NCBI GenBank assembly: GCA_017542915.1
Contig: JAFXWI010000035.1
Coordinates: 1-14,841 of the forward strand
Reading direction: 5' to 3'
Length of the DNA stretch: 14,841 nt
Source of the DNA: Paludibacteraceae bacterium
Lineage (GTDB): Bacteria; Bacteroidota; Bacteroidia; Bacteroidales; Paludibacteraceae
Below are positions 1-5,391 of this stretch, one piece after another. The notes under the pieces are model-generated. The model made no database searches. It worked only from the letters and a program-made list of their open reading frames with translations, and was not told the origin of the DNA. Both the position numbers and the translations under genes were made by a program. Every line of letters starts with the position of its first letter. The stretch's first letter is position 1.

Positions 1-18
1 AACTATTCTATGTATCCT

Positions 19-46
19 TTCAATTTTCACTTTTCAATTTTCACTT
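19..46. repeat. 7-bp repeat array at 3' end of C2
   Basis: Four units on the plus strand: TTCAATT, TTCACTT, TTCAATT, TTCACTT. The C2 stop TGA (41-43, minus) is inside the last unit. Confidence 0.85.
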
Positions 47-835
47 TATTACAATATATCGTAATACGGTTCGTTGTTCGCCGTTTTGGACAACAACCTG
101 ATAGCATCCGGCGACACCCTCTGCTTGCAGGCTCATCCGCTCCACACCATCGGCGGAGAGGGTCTGCAGGCGATGTCCGGCGATGTCATAGATGGTGACA
201 GTCGTCGGCGCATTGGGGTTCAGTCGCAGTATTCGCTGCGATTCGTTTGGTCTCACCACGGTAGGCTCTAACAACGGCGGTACAGCGGCAGGAGTCGTGG
301 ACGAATAATGGACGATGAGGGAGCGCATGAGGTCGGTACACAGTACACCTGACGGACTACTGCTCACATCGACGGAGGCATAGTAGTCACCGGTACCCTT
401 GAAGGACTGATCGATGGTGAGCGAATAGCCTGTACCCATGCGTTCGTCATCGGCGGACGCTCCGTCGGTCAGTTTATCCGGTGCACCACGCACACGGTAC
501 CACGTGACGGCTTCCTCGCCGAAGAAATACCCTTTGGCGTTGATGGTTCGCATATCGAGCATGATGAGCCAGTCGTAGAGCGCGACGACAGGCAAGGCCG
601 GATAGTCCCCGCAGTTGGGTGCGAAATATGCCACGTAATGCGCATCGCCAAGCACTTCGACCTGCCGCACGGCAGAGGTATCTCCGTCGCTCCAATGGTC
701 AAAATGCCAGTCTTCCATCGGTGTAGCACGCAGTTCGTACCACGTGCCGCATAGTGCCTCAATGGACGCAGCGCGCCCACTGAGGCCTATGCTTAACGCG
801 AGAAGGATGCCATATGTCTTACAACTTAACCGCAT
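41..835 (-). CDS. Secreted protein with N-terminal half InlB-like repeat and T9SS sorting domain (cassette 2, gene C2)
   Basis: 264 aa. A signal peptide (hydrophobic core about residues 9-20) is followed by C29-G-T-W and the second half of an InlB-like repeat (WHFDHWSDGD to YFAPN, about 43-74). The middle (about 75-188) has features of an Ig-like beta sandwich (VTWYRV, GTGDYYASVDV). The C-terminus (about 195-264) matches a type A T9SS sorting domain: LNPNAPTTVTIYDIAGHRL, then GCYQVVVQNG, ending RYIVIK. Proteins of this kind normally cross the inner membrane by Sec and the outer membrane by T9SS, and are anchored or released at the surface. The ATG lies inside the last codons of B2 (17-nt overlap, different frame), which suggests translational coupling. 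From residue 43 it differs from C1 at five of 220 residues, but the signal peptides are unrelated. The TGA stop lies in a 7-bp repeat array. The partner function of the half repeat is inferred. Confidence 0.9.
   Translation of the reverse strand: MRLSCKTYGILLALSIGLSGRAASIEALCGTWYELRATPMEDWHFDHWSDGDTSAVRQVEVLGDAHYVAYFAPNCGDYPALPVVALYDWLIMLDMRTINAKGYFFGEEAVTWYRVRGAPDKLTDGASADDERMGTGYSLTIDQSFKGTGDYYASVDVSSSPSGVLCTDLMRSLIVHYSSTTPAAVPPLLEPTVVRPNESQRILRLNPNAPTTVTIYDIAGHRLQTLSADGVERMSLQAEGVAGCYQVVVQNGEQRTVLRYIVIK
66..711 (-). repeat. Long direct repeat, copy in C2
   Basis: 646 bp that align without gaps to 3851-4496 in C1, by eye with well over nine-tenths of bases identical. The similarity fades just upstream of the WHFDHW codons, where the half InlB-like repeat meets the unrelated signal-peptide region. 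The two copies have the same orientation, about 3.8 kb apart. Confidence 0.9.
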
Positions 836-1745
836 CTACGGTTCCTTGGTTCGCATCGTCGGATTCAACGGTAATGACATACTTGATCTTGGTGAACTCA
901 GCTGTTACATTCATATCGCCTGTTACAGTGAACGTGCGGCTCGGGTTGGTGTCGTTATCCGACCACTTCACGAACTCGTAGCAGTCGTTCGGCGTAGCGG
1001 TGATCGTAACTTCCGTACCGTAAGTGAATGTACCGGCGCCGGTAACCGTACCGCCTTCTCCTGCCGCCAAAGTGATCGTGTACGAATTAGTGGTATTGGA
1101 ATATACGGCAGTATAAGTCTTCTCACCCGTAACTGACACGATAGGCTCATTCCAACCGGTAAACACGTACGTATTCTCTGCATCTGCAGGTCTGACAGGA
1201 TCCGTTGCACCGTTGTAAGAAGGAGTCTCGCCATAGTTCCAATCCGAGGACTGCAAAACAGAACCATCCCAGTTCAGGAAGGTGATCGTGTACGAACGCA
1301 ATACTTCATCGAACTGTGCCGTGAAGACCGTGTTTTCTGCGGTCACAGGACCGATGTTCGGACTCCAGCCGGAGAAGGTGTAATTATACTGCGGGGAAGA
1401 AGGCTTGGTGGGAGGAGTAACACCGTTGTAGACCGGTGTCTGACCATGCTCGATGGTGCCTGCATCCAGTTCGCTATTGTCATAATTGACGAACTTGTAG
1501 TTGTACACATTGATTGCGAAGAAAGCACGATAGGTGGCACTTGCGTCCACGCTTGAGATGGTAAGCGGGTTCACGTCGTTGCCGACGAAGTCAGCGCCGC
1601 CTTTTTGCCACTTCACGAAGTGATAGCCTTCGGTCGGAGAAGCGGTGATCTGTACGTTGTCGCCGCAGTCCGTCTCTAAGGGGTTGGTTGCCCAAGCTGT
1701 CACCGCCATCAGGCAGCATGCCAGCAAAAATGTCATTTTTCTCAT
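819..1745 (-). CDS. Secreted InlB/Listeria-Bacteroides-repeat linker protein bounded by half repeats (cassette 2, gene B2)
   Basis: 308 aa. The signal peptide probably ends at AWA19. The mature N-terminus is only the second half of an InlB-like repeat (C27-G-D-N-V-Q-I-T to YHFVKW, about 27-78). Two Listeria-Bacteroides-type repeats follow (about 80-149 and 151-219, each with YNG and FSGW/FTGW motifs), then one complete InlB-like repeat (about 221-287, GGTVTGAGTFTYGTEV to YEFVKWSDND). The protein stops in the first half of another (YVITVESDDANQGTVDAVKL, 289-308). There is no sorting domain, so how it would leave the periplasm is not apparent. It lies 53 bp after A2 and overlaps C2 by 17 nt. 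The 10 bases AACACACCAA just upstream of the ATG also precede B1. An early LLAC (7-10) resembles a lipobox but leaves a very short hydrophobic stretch, so I prefer signal peptidase I cleavage. Confidence 0.9.
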   Translation of the reverse strand: MRKMTFLLACCLMAVTAWATNPLETDCGDNVQITASPTEGYHFVKWQKGGADFVGNDVNPLTISSVDASATYRAFFAINVYNYKFVNYDNSELDAGTIEHGQTPVYNGVTPPTKPSSPQYNYTFSGWSPNIGPVTAENTVFTAQFDEVLRSYTITFLNWDGSVLQSSDWNYGETPSYNGATDPVRPADAENTYVFTGWNEPIVSVTGEKTYTAVYSNTTNSYTITLAAGEGGTVTGAGTFTYGTEVTITATPNDCYEFVKWSDNDTNPSRTFTVTGDMNVTAEFTKIKYVITVESDDANQGTVDAVKL

Positions 1746-1750
1746 TTTGA

Positions 1751-1760
1751 TTGGTGTGTT
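1751..1760 (-). promoter_or_regulatory. Shared leader motif before B2
   Basis: AACACACCAA on the minus strand ends 5 bases before the B2 ATG. The same ten bases lie before B1 (5321-5330). It is not complementary to a Shine-Dalgarno target that I recognise. It could be a translation-initiation leader or a remnant of common ancestry of the two B genes. Confidence 0.4.
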
Positions 1761-1776
1761 TAATTGTGAAAATATC

Positions 1777-1811
1777 GTTAATTATCAATTTTCAATTATC
1801 AATTATCAATT
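1777..1811. repeat. 7-bp repeat array between A2 and B2
   Basis: Five units on the plus strand: GTTAATT, ATCAATT, TTCAATT, ATCAATT, ATCAATT. The last codons and TGA stop of A2 (1799-1801) are made of these units. Confidence 0.85.
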
Positions 1812-2860
1812 TTTATTGCATCCACCGTTCCCATACTCAAGTCATCGGATTCGACGGTGATGGTATAATGCGTATTTTCTTGCTCTAAAGTAAACTTGGT
1901 GTTCCATCCTTTTGCTATATAGTTAGCAGCTTGCCCGCAAGGTATATGCAGCCGTTTTTGAGACGCATCGTGGGGATGGATATCGGCCGGCATATCGGGT
2001 ACGGCATCGCCTGTCCATGAGACATAGACATCCGTTAAAGAAGGTGTATTATGAATAAACATCCCCGCCATAGAAGTTACCGAAGAAGGGATAACGAGCG
2101 TAGGAAGACCGGTACAATGGCCGAAAGCCAAATAACTGATCGCAGTCAGCGTATTAGGTAGAGAAACAGAGGTAAGGTTGGAACACTGAACAAACGCATG
2201 GTTGCCAATGGTGGTAACCCCTTCTTCTATCACAATGCGTTGTATCGAGCCTCGGTAGTTCCACCACGGAATATCCTCATACGCCCAATAATGCACCATT
2301 GCTCCCGTTCCGTGAATGGTAAGTGTCTTGTTGTCGCAAGAGAGCGCCCAAATAAGATTTGTACCGTTCGCTCCACATGTGCCATGTGTCTCTTCCACCA
2401 AGGTATATAAATTTATCCAATTCTTGTTGGTATAGTTGGCAGACTGACCGCAAGGAATATGCAACTTGACTGGAAAAAGAGAAATCATGTTGGCTGTCGG
2501 TATCGAAGCTCCTGTCCATGAGACATACACATCCTTTATACTCCCACATGTTAGAGAGAATGCCGTAACACCTACATGTGTGATTCCACTTCCTATGATA
2601 AGGGTCTTGACATAGGTGCCATAATTCCTCCAAGGGGTCCTCAGCCCATTTAGTGATGCTACAGTATTATAATCCTTCATCGCCCCTGTTCCGGAAATGG
2701 AGAGCACACCGCTTTCGGTATCCACAGCCCACATCACATTGGCTTCGTTGCCGGCAGCGCCGCAGGTACCGCTATATGTTGCCGCCTGCATATAGTTCAT
2801 CCCCGCGCACCCGAGAAGGAGCACGAAAAGGAGGACGATTCTATGGATTCGACGGGTCAT
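1799..2860 (-). CDS. BspA-like leucine-rich-repeat surface protein ending in a half InlB repeat (cassette 2, gene A2)
   Basis: 353 aa. The signal peptide (MTRRIHRIVLLFVLLLGCAG to YMQA26) is homologous to that of A1. Two copies of a composite module follow (about 28-155 and 158-326). Each has a cap (GTCGA.G.N..W, then SGTGAM/HGTGAM and PW), a short stretch of BspA-type LRR_5 repeats (IEEGVTTIGNHAF, NLTSVSLPNTL), then DVYVSWTG and a second cap, KLHIPCGQ. The protein ends with the first half of an InlB-like repeat (HYTITVESDDLSMGTVDAIK), completed in pattern by the N-terminus of B2. BspA-like repeats in this phylum are often adhesins. There is no T9SS sorting domain. LLLGC18 is a plausible lipobox, which would make A2 a lipoprotein; A1 has Gly there, so this is open. 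Compared with A1 it lacks the N-terminal InlB-like region. It starts 18 bp after the barrel gene, and its TGA lies in a 7-bp repeat array. Confidence 0.9.
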   Translation of the reverse strand: MTRRIHRIVLLFVLLLGCAGMNYMQAATYSGTCGAAGNEANVMWAVDTESGVLSISGTGAMKDYNTVASLNGLRTPWRNYGTYVKTLIIGSGITHVGVTAFSLTCGSIKDVYVSWTGASIPTANMISLFPVKLHIPCGQSANYTNKNWINLYTLVEETHGTCGANGTNLIWALSCDNKTLTIHGTGAMVHYWAYEDIPWWNYRGSIQRIVIEEGVTTIGNHAFVQCSNLTSVSLPNTLTAISYLAFGHCTGLPTLVIPSSVTSMAGMFIHNTPSLTDVYVSWTGDAVPDMPADIHPHDASQKRLHIPCGQAANYIAKGWNTKFTLEQENTHYTITVESDDLSMGTVDAIKIDN

Positions 2861-2878
2861 GTGGGCGTGTCGTTTTGT

Positions 2879-3808
2879 TTACCACCAGCGGTAGCGGTTG
2901 TGGTGAAGACGGGTGTCACGGGCAGGAGAACGACGGGCGGAAGAGGAAGAGAAGGCGTAATAGGCACGGATGCCGAAGTCAAGATAGCGGCGGCTGGAGA
3001 TAAGCGCAGCAGGGGAGTTGACTGTTACGGAGGGAACGGGGTCATTAGCGTTGCTGATGGGAGCAACTTGGATTAGGGGATTAGAGGTTAGGGGATTAGT
3101 GGTTTTGGGAGTCCAGACGGCGATGTCGGCAAAGAGCTGGACGCCGAGGCTGTGGTTGGTATTCAGCGTCCACTCGTAGCCGATCTCCAATGCCATGAGG
3201 GCAGCATATTGCGGTAATGAGGAAGTAGTAGTTTGTTGGTACGGCGTTTCCAGTTTGCCTGTGATGAGTTGGTCGGTCACATGCACATTATAAGCGGGAT
3301 AATACGCATCGATGGTGGATTGGCGGATAGTGAGTGCCGAGGAAGCGGCAAAAGGCAACATGAAACGCGGACCGACATTCAGCGTCACTCCGCCAAAACG
3401 CATAGCGAGTAGTAGGGACACATCGACTTTGGCAAATTGATCTTTGAGAGAGTAAGTGGCATTGATGGAATAATCCATCTTGTTGCCTAAGTAGTCGATG
3501 TTCGTATAGCTGTCCATATTCGTGCCTTTGATGCCCGCTGTGCCGTATCCGAAACCTGCACCGACAGCAACACCTAATTGAACCTGCGAAGCGGCTGATC
3601 CGTAATATGTATAGCGCACGTCCAATGCGCCTGTTCCTCCGATGCCGGGTTTCACCTCCCCCGTTGCTCCGACCGCAGCAGTAGGCAGATAGGTCTGCCC
3701 GCCGCCACGCACACCAATCGAGAGCATGGAGGTTTGTGCCCAAAGGGGAGTACAGAGTACAGAATACAGAGTACAGAGGATTAGTATTTTACATTTGTCA
3801 TTTGTCAT
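2879..3808 (-). CDS. Outer-membrane beta-barrel protein, family not identified
   Basis: 309 aa with a signal peptide ending near LWA24. The mature part is rich in Gly/Tyr/aromatic alternating strands (VQLGVAVGAGFGYG, VTLNVGPRFMLPF, ALEIGYEWTL, LGVQLFADIAVW, YLDFGIRAYYAF), typical of an 8- to 12-strand barrel. I see no OmpA or PorP/SprF signature. It lies between the two A-B-C cassettes, 17 bp after C1 and 18 bp before A2, so it is probably co-transcribed and may serve their export or anchoring (inference). Three oddities stand out. The ATG is one unit of a 7-bp repeat array. The hydrophobic core of the signal peptide is encoded by four further 7-bp repeats (3748-3775). After the natural-looking barrel end (YYAF, residue 286) there is a 23-residue basic, Arg-rich tail ending RYRWW. 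A loop (about 236-246) is encoded by imperfect repeats of GGATTAG at 3070-3099. Confidence 0.85.
   Translation of the reverse strand: MTNDKCKILILCTLYSVLCTPLWAQTSMLSIGVRGGGQTYLPTAAVGATGEVKPGIGGTGALDVRYTYYGSAASQVQLGVAVGAGFGYGTAGIKGTNMDSYTNIDYLGNKMDYSINATYSLKDQFAKVDVSLLLAMRFGGVTLNVGPRFMLPFAASSALTIRQSTIDAYYPAYNVHVTDQLITGKLETPYQQTTTSSLPQYAALMALEIGYEWTLNTNHSLGVQLFADIAVWTPKTTNPLTSNPLIQVAPISNANDPVPSVTVNSPAALISSRRYLDFGIRAYYAFSSSSARRSPARDTRLHHNRYRWW
3748..3775. repeat. 7-bp repeat array inside the barrel gene signal peptide
   Basis: Four units on the plus strand: GAGTACA, GAGTACA, GAATACA, GAGTACA. On the coding strand they encode most of LCTLYSVLCT, the hydrophobic core of the signal peptide. Because 7 is not a multiple of 3, gain or loss of one unit would shift the frame. 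Confidence 0.85.
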
Positions 3809-3831
3809 TGGTCATTGGTCATTTGTCATTG
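3791..3831. repeat. 7-bp repeat array at C1/barrel junction carrying stop and start codons
   Basis: About six units of GTCATTT/GTCATTG (the first is incomplete). Each unit read on the minus strand is AAATGAC or CAATGAC, with ATG and TGA overlapping. One unit supplies the C1 stop (3826-3828) and another the barrel ATG (3806-3808). The ATGs at 3829, 3822, 3815, 3801 and 3794 all lead to a stop within six codons. Confidence 0.85.
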
Positions 3832-4608
3832 GACGACTATGTATCGCAGGACGGTTCGTTGTTCGCCGTTTTGGACGACAACCTGATAGCATCCGGCGAC
3901 ACCCTCTGCTTGCAGGCTCATCCGCTCCACACCATCGGCGGAGAGGGTCTGCAAGCGATGCCCGGCTATGTCATAGATGGTGACAGTCGTCGGCGCATTG
4001 GGGTTCAGTCGCAAGAGCCGTTGCGGTTCATTGGCTCGCACCATTGTGGGTTCCAACAGCGGCGGTACAGCGGCAGGAGTCGTGGACGAATAATGGACGA
4101 TGAGAGACCGCATGAGGTCGGTACACAGTACACCTGACGGACTACTGCTGACATCGACCGAGGCATAGTAGTCGCCTGTGCCTTTGAAGGACTGATCGAT
4201 GGTGAGCGAATAGCCTGTACCCATGCGTTCGTCATCGGCGGACGCTCCGTCGGTCAGTTTATCCGGTGCTCCGCGGACTCGGTACCACGTGACGGCTTCC
4301 TCGCCGAAGAAATACCCTTTGGCGTTGATGGTTCGCATATCGAGCATGATGAGCCAGTCGTAGAGCGTGACGACGGGTAGGGCAGGATAGTCGCCGCAGT
4401 TAGGGGCGAAATACGCCACGTAATGCGCATCGCCAAGCACTTCGACTTGCCGCACGGCAGACGTATCTCCGTCGCTCCAATGGTCAAAATGCCAATCGTC
4501 AACAGAGGTGGTGGCCCGTAGTTCAATCCACGTTCCGCAAGGCACCTCGACTGCCCCTATCGGCACCGCGAGGACCATGAATAATATGTATAGCAGCGCA
4601 CGCCGCAT
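3826..4608 (-). CDS. Secreted protein with N-terminal half InlB-like repeat and T9SS sorting domain (cassette 1, gene C1)
   Basis: 260 aa. The signal peptide covers about residues 1-19 (MRRALLYILFMVLAVPIGA). The mature protein opens at VEVPC24-GTW with the second half of an InlB-like repeat (to YFAPN70). The preceding gene B1 ends with the matching first half. A cysteine-led middle domain (C71-GDYPALPVV to about 185) resembles an Ig-like sandwich. The T9SS type A sorting domain is about 195-260 (LNPNAPTTVTIYDIAGHRL, GCYQVVVQNG, RYIVVQ). In the long shared part it is almost identical to C2, but residues 1-22 are not. The 142-bp gap to B1 holds two 7-bp arrays and an ~85-bp element. The TGA stop is formed within the 7-bp array that also supplies the barrel gene's start. 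Type IX-dependent export is a confident inference from the C-terminus; the binding role of the half repeat is a hypothesis. Confidence 0.9.
   Translation of the reverse strand: MRRALLYILFMVLAVPIGAVEVPCGTWIELRATTSVDDWHFDHWSDGDTSAVRQVEVLGDAHYVAYFAPNCGDYPALPVVTLYDWLIMLDMRTINAKGYFFGEEAVTWYRVRGAPDKLTDGASADDERMGTGYSLTIDQSFKGTGDYYASVDVSSSPSGVLCTDLMRSLIVHYSSTTPAAVPPLLEPTMVRANEPQRLLRLNPNAPTTVTIYDIAGHRLQTLSADGVERMSLQAEGVAGCYQVVVQNGEQRTVLRYIVVQ
3851..4496 (-). repeat. Long direct repeat, copy in C1
   Basis: Partner of 66-711, same length and orientation. Recombination between the copies would delete or duplicate the barrel, A2 and B2 genes while leaving one intact C gene. Confidence 0.9.
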
Positions 4609-4614
4609 TATAAT

Positions 4615-4642
4615 TTACAATGTACAATTTACAATGTACAAA
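4615..4642. repeat. 7-bp repeat array upstream of C1
   Basis: Units TTACAAT, GTACAAT, TTACAAT, GTACAAA on the plus strand, in the C1 leader directly before the ATG at 4608. It merges into the end of the ~85-bp intergenic element. Confidence 0.85.
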
Positions 4643-4722
4643 GGGCTATTAAAACCTGGTACGGACTTTTATGACACGTACGGTTCTATTAGTTTTGCAC
4701 CTAAAATTGTAGGACGCCTTGT
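4638..4722 (-). repeat. ~85-bp intergenic element, copy 1
   Basis: Read on the minus strand it starts ACAAGGCGTCCTACAA and ends GCCCTTTGT. Copy 2 (14516-14599) starts ACAAAGCGTCCTACAA and has the same end, a shared internal CCGTACG and similar length. The ends form a short imperfect inverted repeat (ACAArG / CTTTGT). Both copies are bracketed by 7-bp arrays. This resembles a small non-coding repeat family such as a MITE or REP element; no coding content. Confidence 0.7.
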
Positions 4723-4748
4723 TAATTGATAATTGTTAATTGTACATT
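4721..4748. repeat. 7-bp repeat array downstream of B1
   Basis: Units GTTAATT, GATAATT, GTTAATT, GTACATT on the plus strand, two bases from the B1 stop codon (4751-4753) and forming the other border of the ~85-bp element. Confidence 0.8.
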
Positions 4749-4750
4749 GT

Positions 4751-5314
4751 TTACGGTATCACCGTTACGGTTACGTCACCGTGGGTCGCGTCGTCTGCGT
4801 TAACAGTTACGTTGTAGATGATGGTCTCGAATACCGGAGTGAAGGTCGGGAGTACACCGTTGTAAACGAACGGACGCGGGTTGATAGCGTAGTTCGGATC
4901 GGTCGGATCGTTGATGTCAGACCAGTGTACGAAGCGCTGACAGTCGTCTGCGTTCTCTGCTTTGTAATACAGCGTGGTGCTGTGTGCAACCGGAAGAACT
5001 ACGGGATCACCGTTCACATCTACTACTACGACGTCCTCAGGAATAGTGGTCTCATCGGCAGCGAAAGTAGCGGTAAAGATCTTCGCTTCCTTGATGTTTG
5101 CGATCGTACGGGTTGCGTCGGTGTTACCGTCGTTCCATTGTACAAAGTGGAAACCGGCTTTCGGGGTAGCAGTGATTTGAACGGAACCGTCGCAGGCTAC
5201 ATCCTTACTTTCGTTTGCTTGAGCAAAAGCGTTTACAGCGCATACGAGGCTTGCGCAAAGCACTAAAATTTGATTTTTCTTAGCCGTAAAGGCACGATAA
5301 ATAAAATTTTTCAT
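4751..5314 (-). CDS. Short secreted linker protein bounded by half InlB-like repeats (cassette 1, gene B1)
   Basis: 187 aa. Signal peptide with cleavage likely at AFA31 (MKNFIYRAFTAKKNQILVLC to NAFA). The mature part starts with the second half of an InlB-like repeat (ACDGSVQITATPKAGFHFVQ, WNDGNTDATRT, about 40-85). A second divergent segment (about 108-162) contains RFVHWSD and FVYNGVLPTFTPVFE. The end is the first half of a further repeat (YNVTVNADDATHGDVTVTVI, 167-186). There is no T9SS sorting domain and no other domain I recognise. It follows A1 by 70 bp and precedes C1 by 142 bp, the same position as B2 in the second cassette. It is shorter than B2 and lacks the two Listeria-Bacteroides repeats, so only the layout and the half-repeat ends are shared. 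The ATG is preceded by AACACACCAA, as in B2. The stop is followed after two bases by a 7-bp repeat array. Confidence 0.88.
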   Translation of the reverse strand: MKNFIYRAFTAKKNQILVLCASLVCAVNAFAQANESKDVACDGSVQITATPKAGFHFVQWNDGNTDATRTIANIKEAKIFTATFAADETTIPEDVVVVDVNGDPVVLPVAHSTTLYYKAENADDCQRFVHWSDINDPTDPNYAINPRPFVYNGVLPTFTPVFETIIYNVTVNADDATHGDVTVTVIP

Positions 5315-5320
5315 AATAAT

Positions 5321-5330
5321 TTGGTGTGTT
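5321..5330 (-). promoter_or_regulatory. Shared leader motif before B1
   Basis: AACACACCAA on the minus strand, ending 6 bases before the B1 ATG; identical to the motif before B2 (1751-1760), although the rest of the two leaders differs. Confidence 0.4.
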
Positions 5331-5360
5331 AATTAGTTAATATTTTTTGTTCATTTTGAA

Positions 5361-5391
5361 TTCTTAATTCTTAATTTTTAATTTTTAATTC
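5361..5391. repeat. 7-bp repeat array at 3' end of A1
   Basis: Units TTCTTAA, TTCTTAA, TTTTTAA, TTTTTAA, then partial TTC on the plus strand. The A1 stop TAA (5385-5387) is within the array. Confidence 0.85.

Noticed and set aside
10..198. Small plus-strand frames at 10-271 and 3726-4137
   Set aside because: The same frames occur in both copies of the long direct repeat because the C genes are nearly identical; they are antisense shadows.
2806..2860. A2 as a definite lipoprotein (LLLGC in the signal peptide)
   Set aside because: The paralogue A1 has Gly in place of the Cys and both share a good signal peptidase I site (QA-A); left as an alternative only.
2879..3808. Barrel protein as a PorP/SprF partner of T9SS substrates
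   Set aside because: The position beside T9SS genes is suggestive, but the usual N-terminal sequence features of that family are not visible; kept as a generic barrel.
3748..3831. Short regularly spaced repeats as a CRISPR array
   Set aside because: Units are 7 bp with no spacers; these are simple tandem repeats.
4638..4722. ~85-bp element as an integron attC site or a small RNA gene
   Set aside because: The ends lack the attC core (GTTRRRY/RYYYAAC), there is no integrase nearby, and no promoter or terminator frames it.
819..5384. A-B-C boundaries as sequencing errors or simple frameshifts that broke one gene
   Set aside because: Each downstream protein has its own start and a good signal peptide, and three of the four junctions have 53-142 bp of non-coding DNA. 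No single-base correction would join them.
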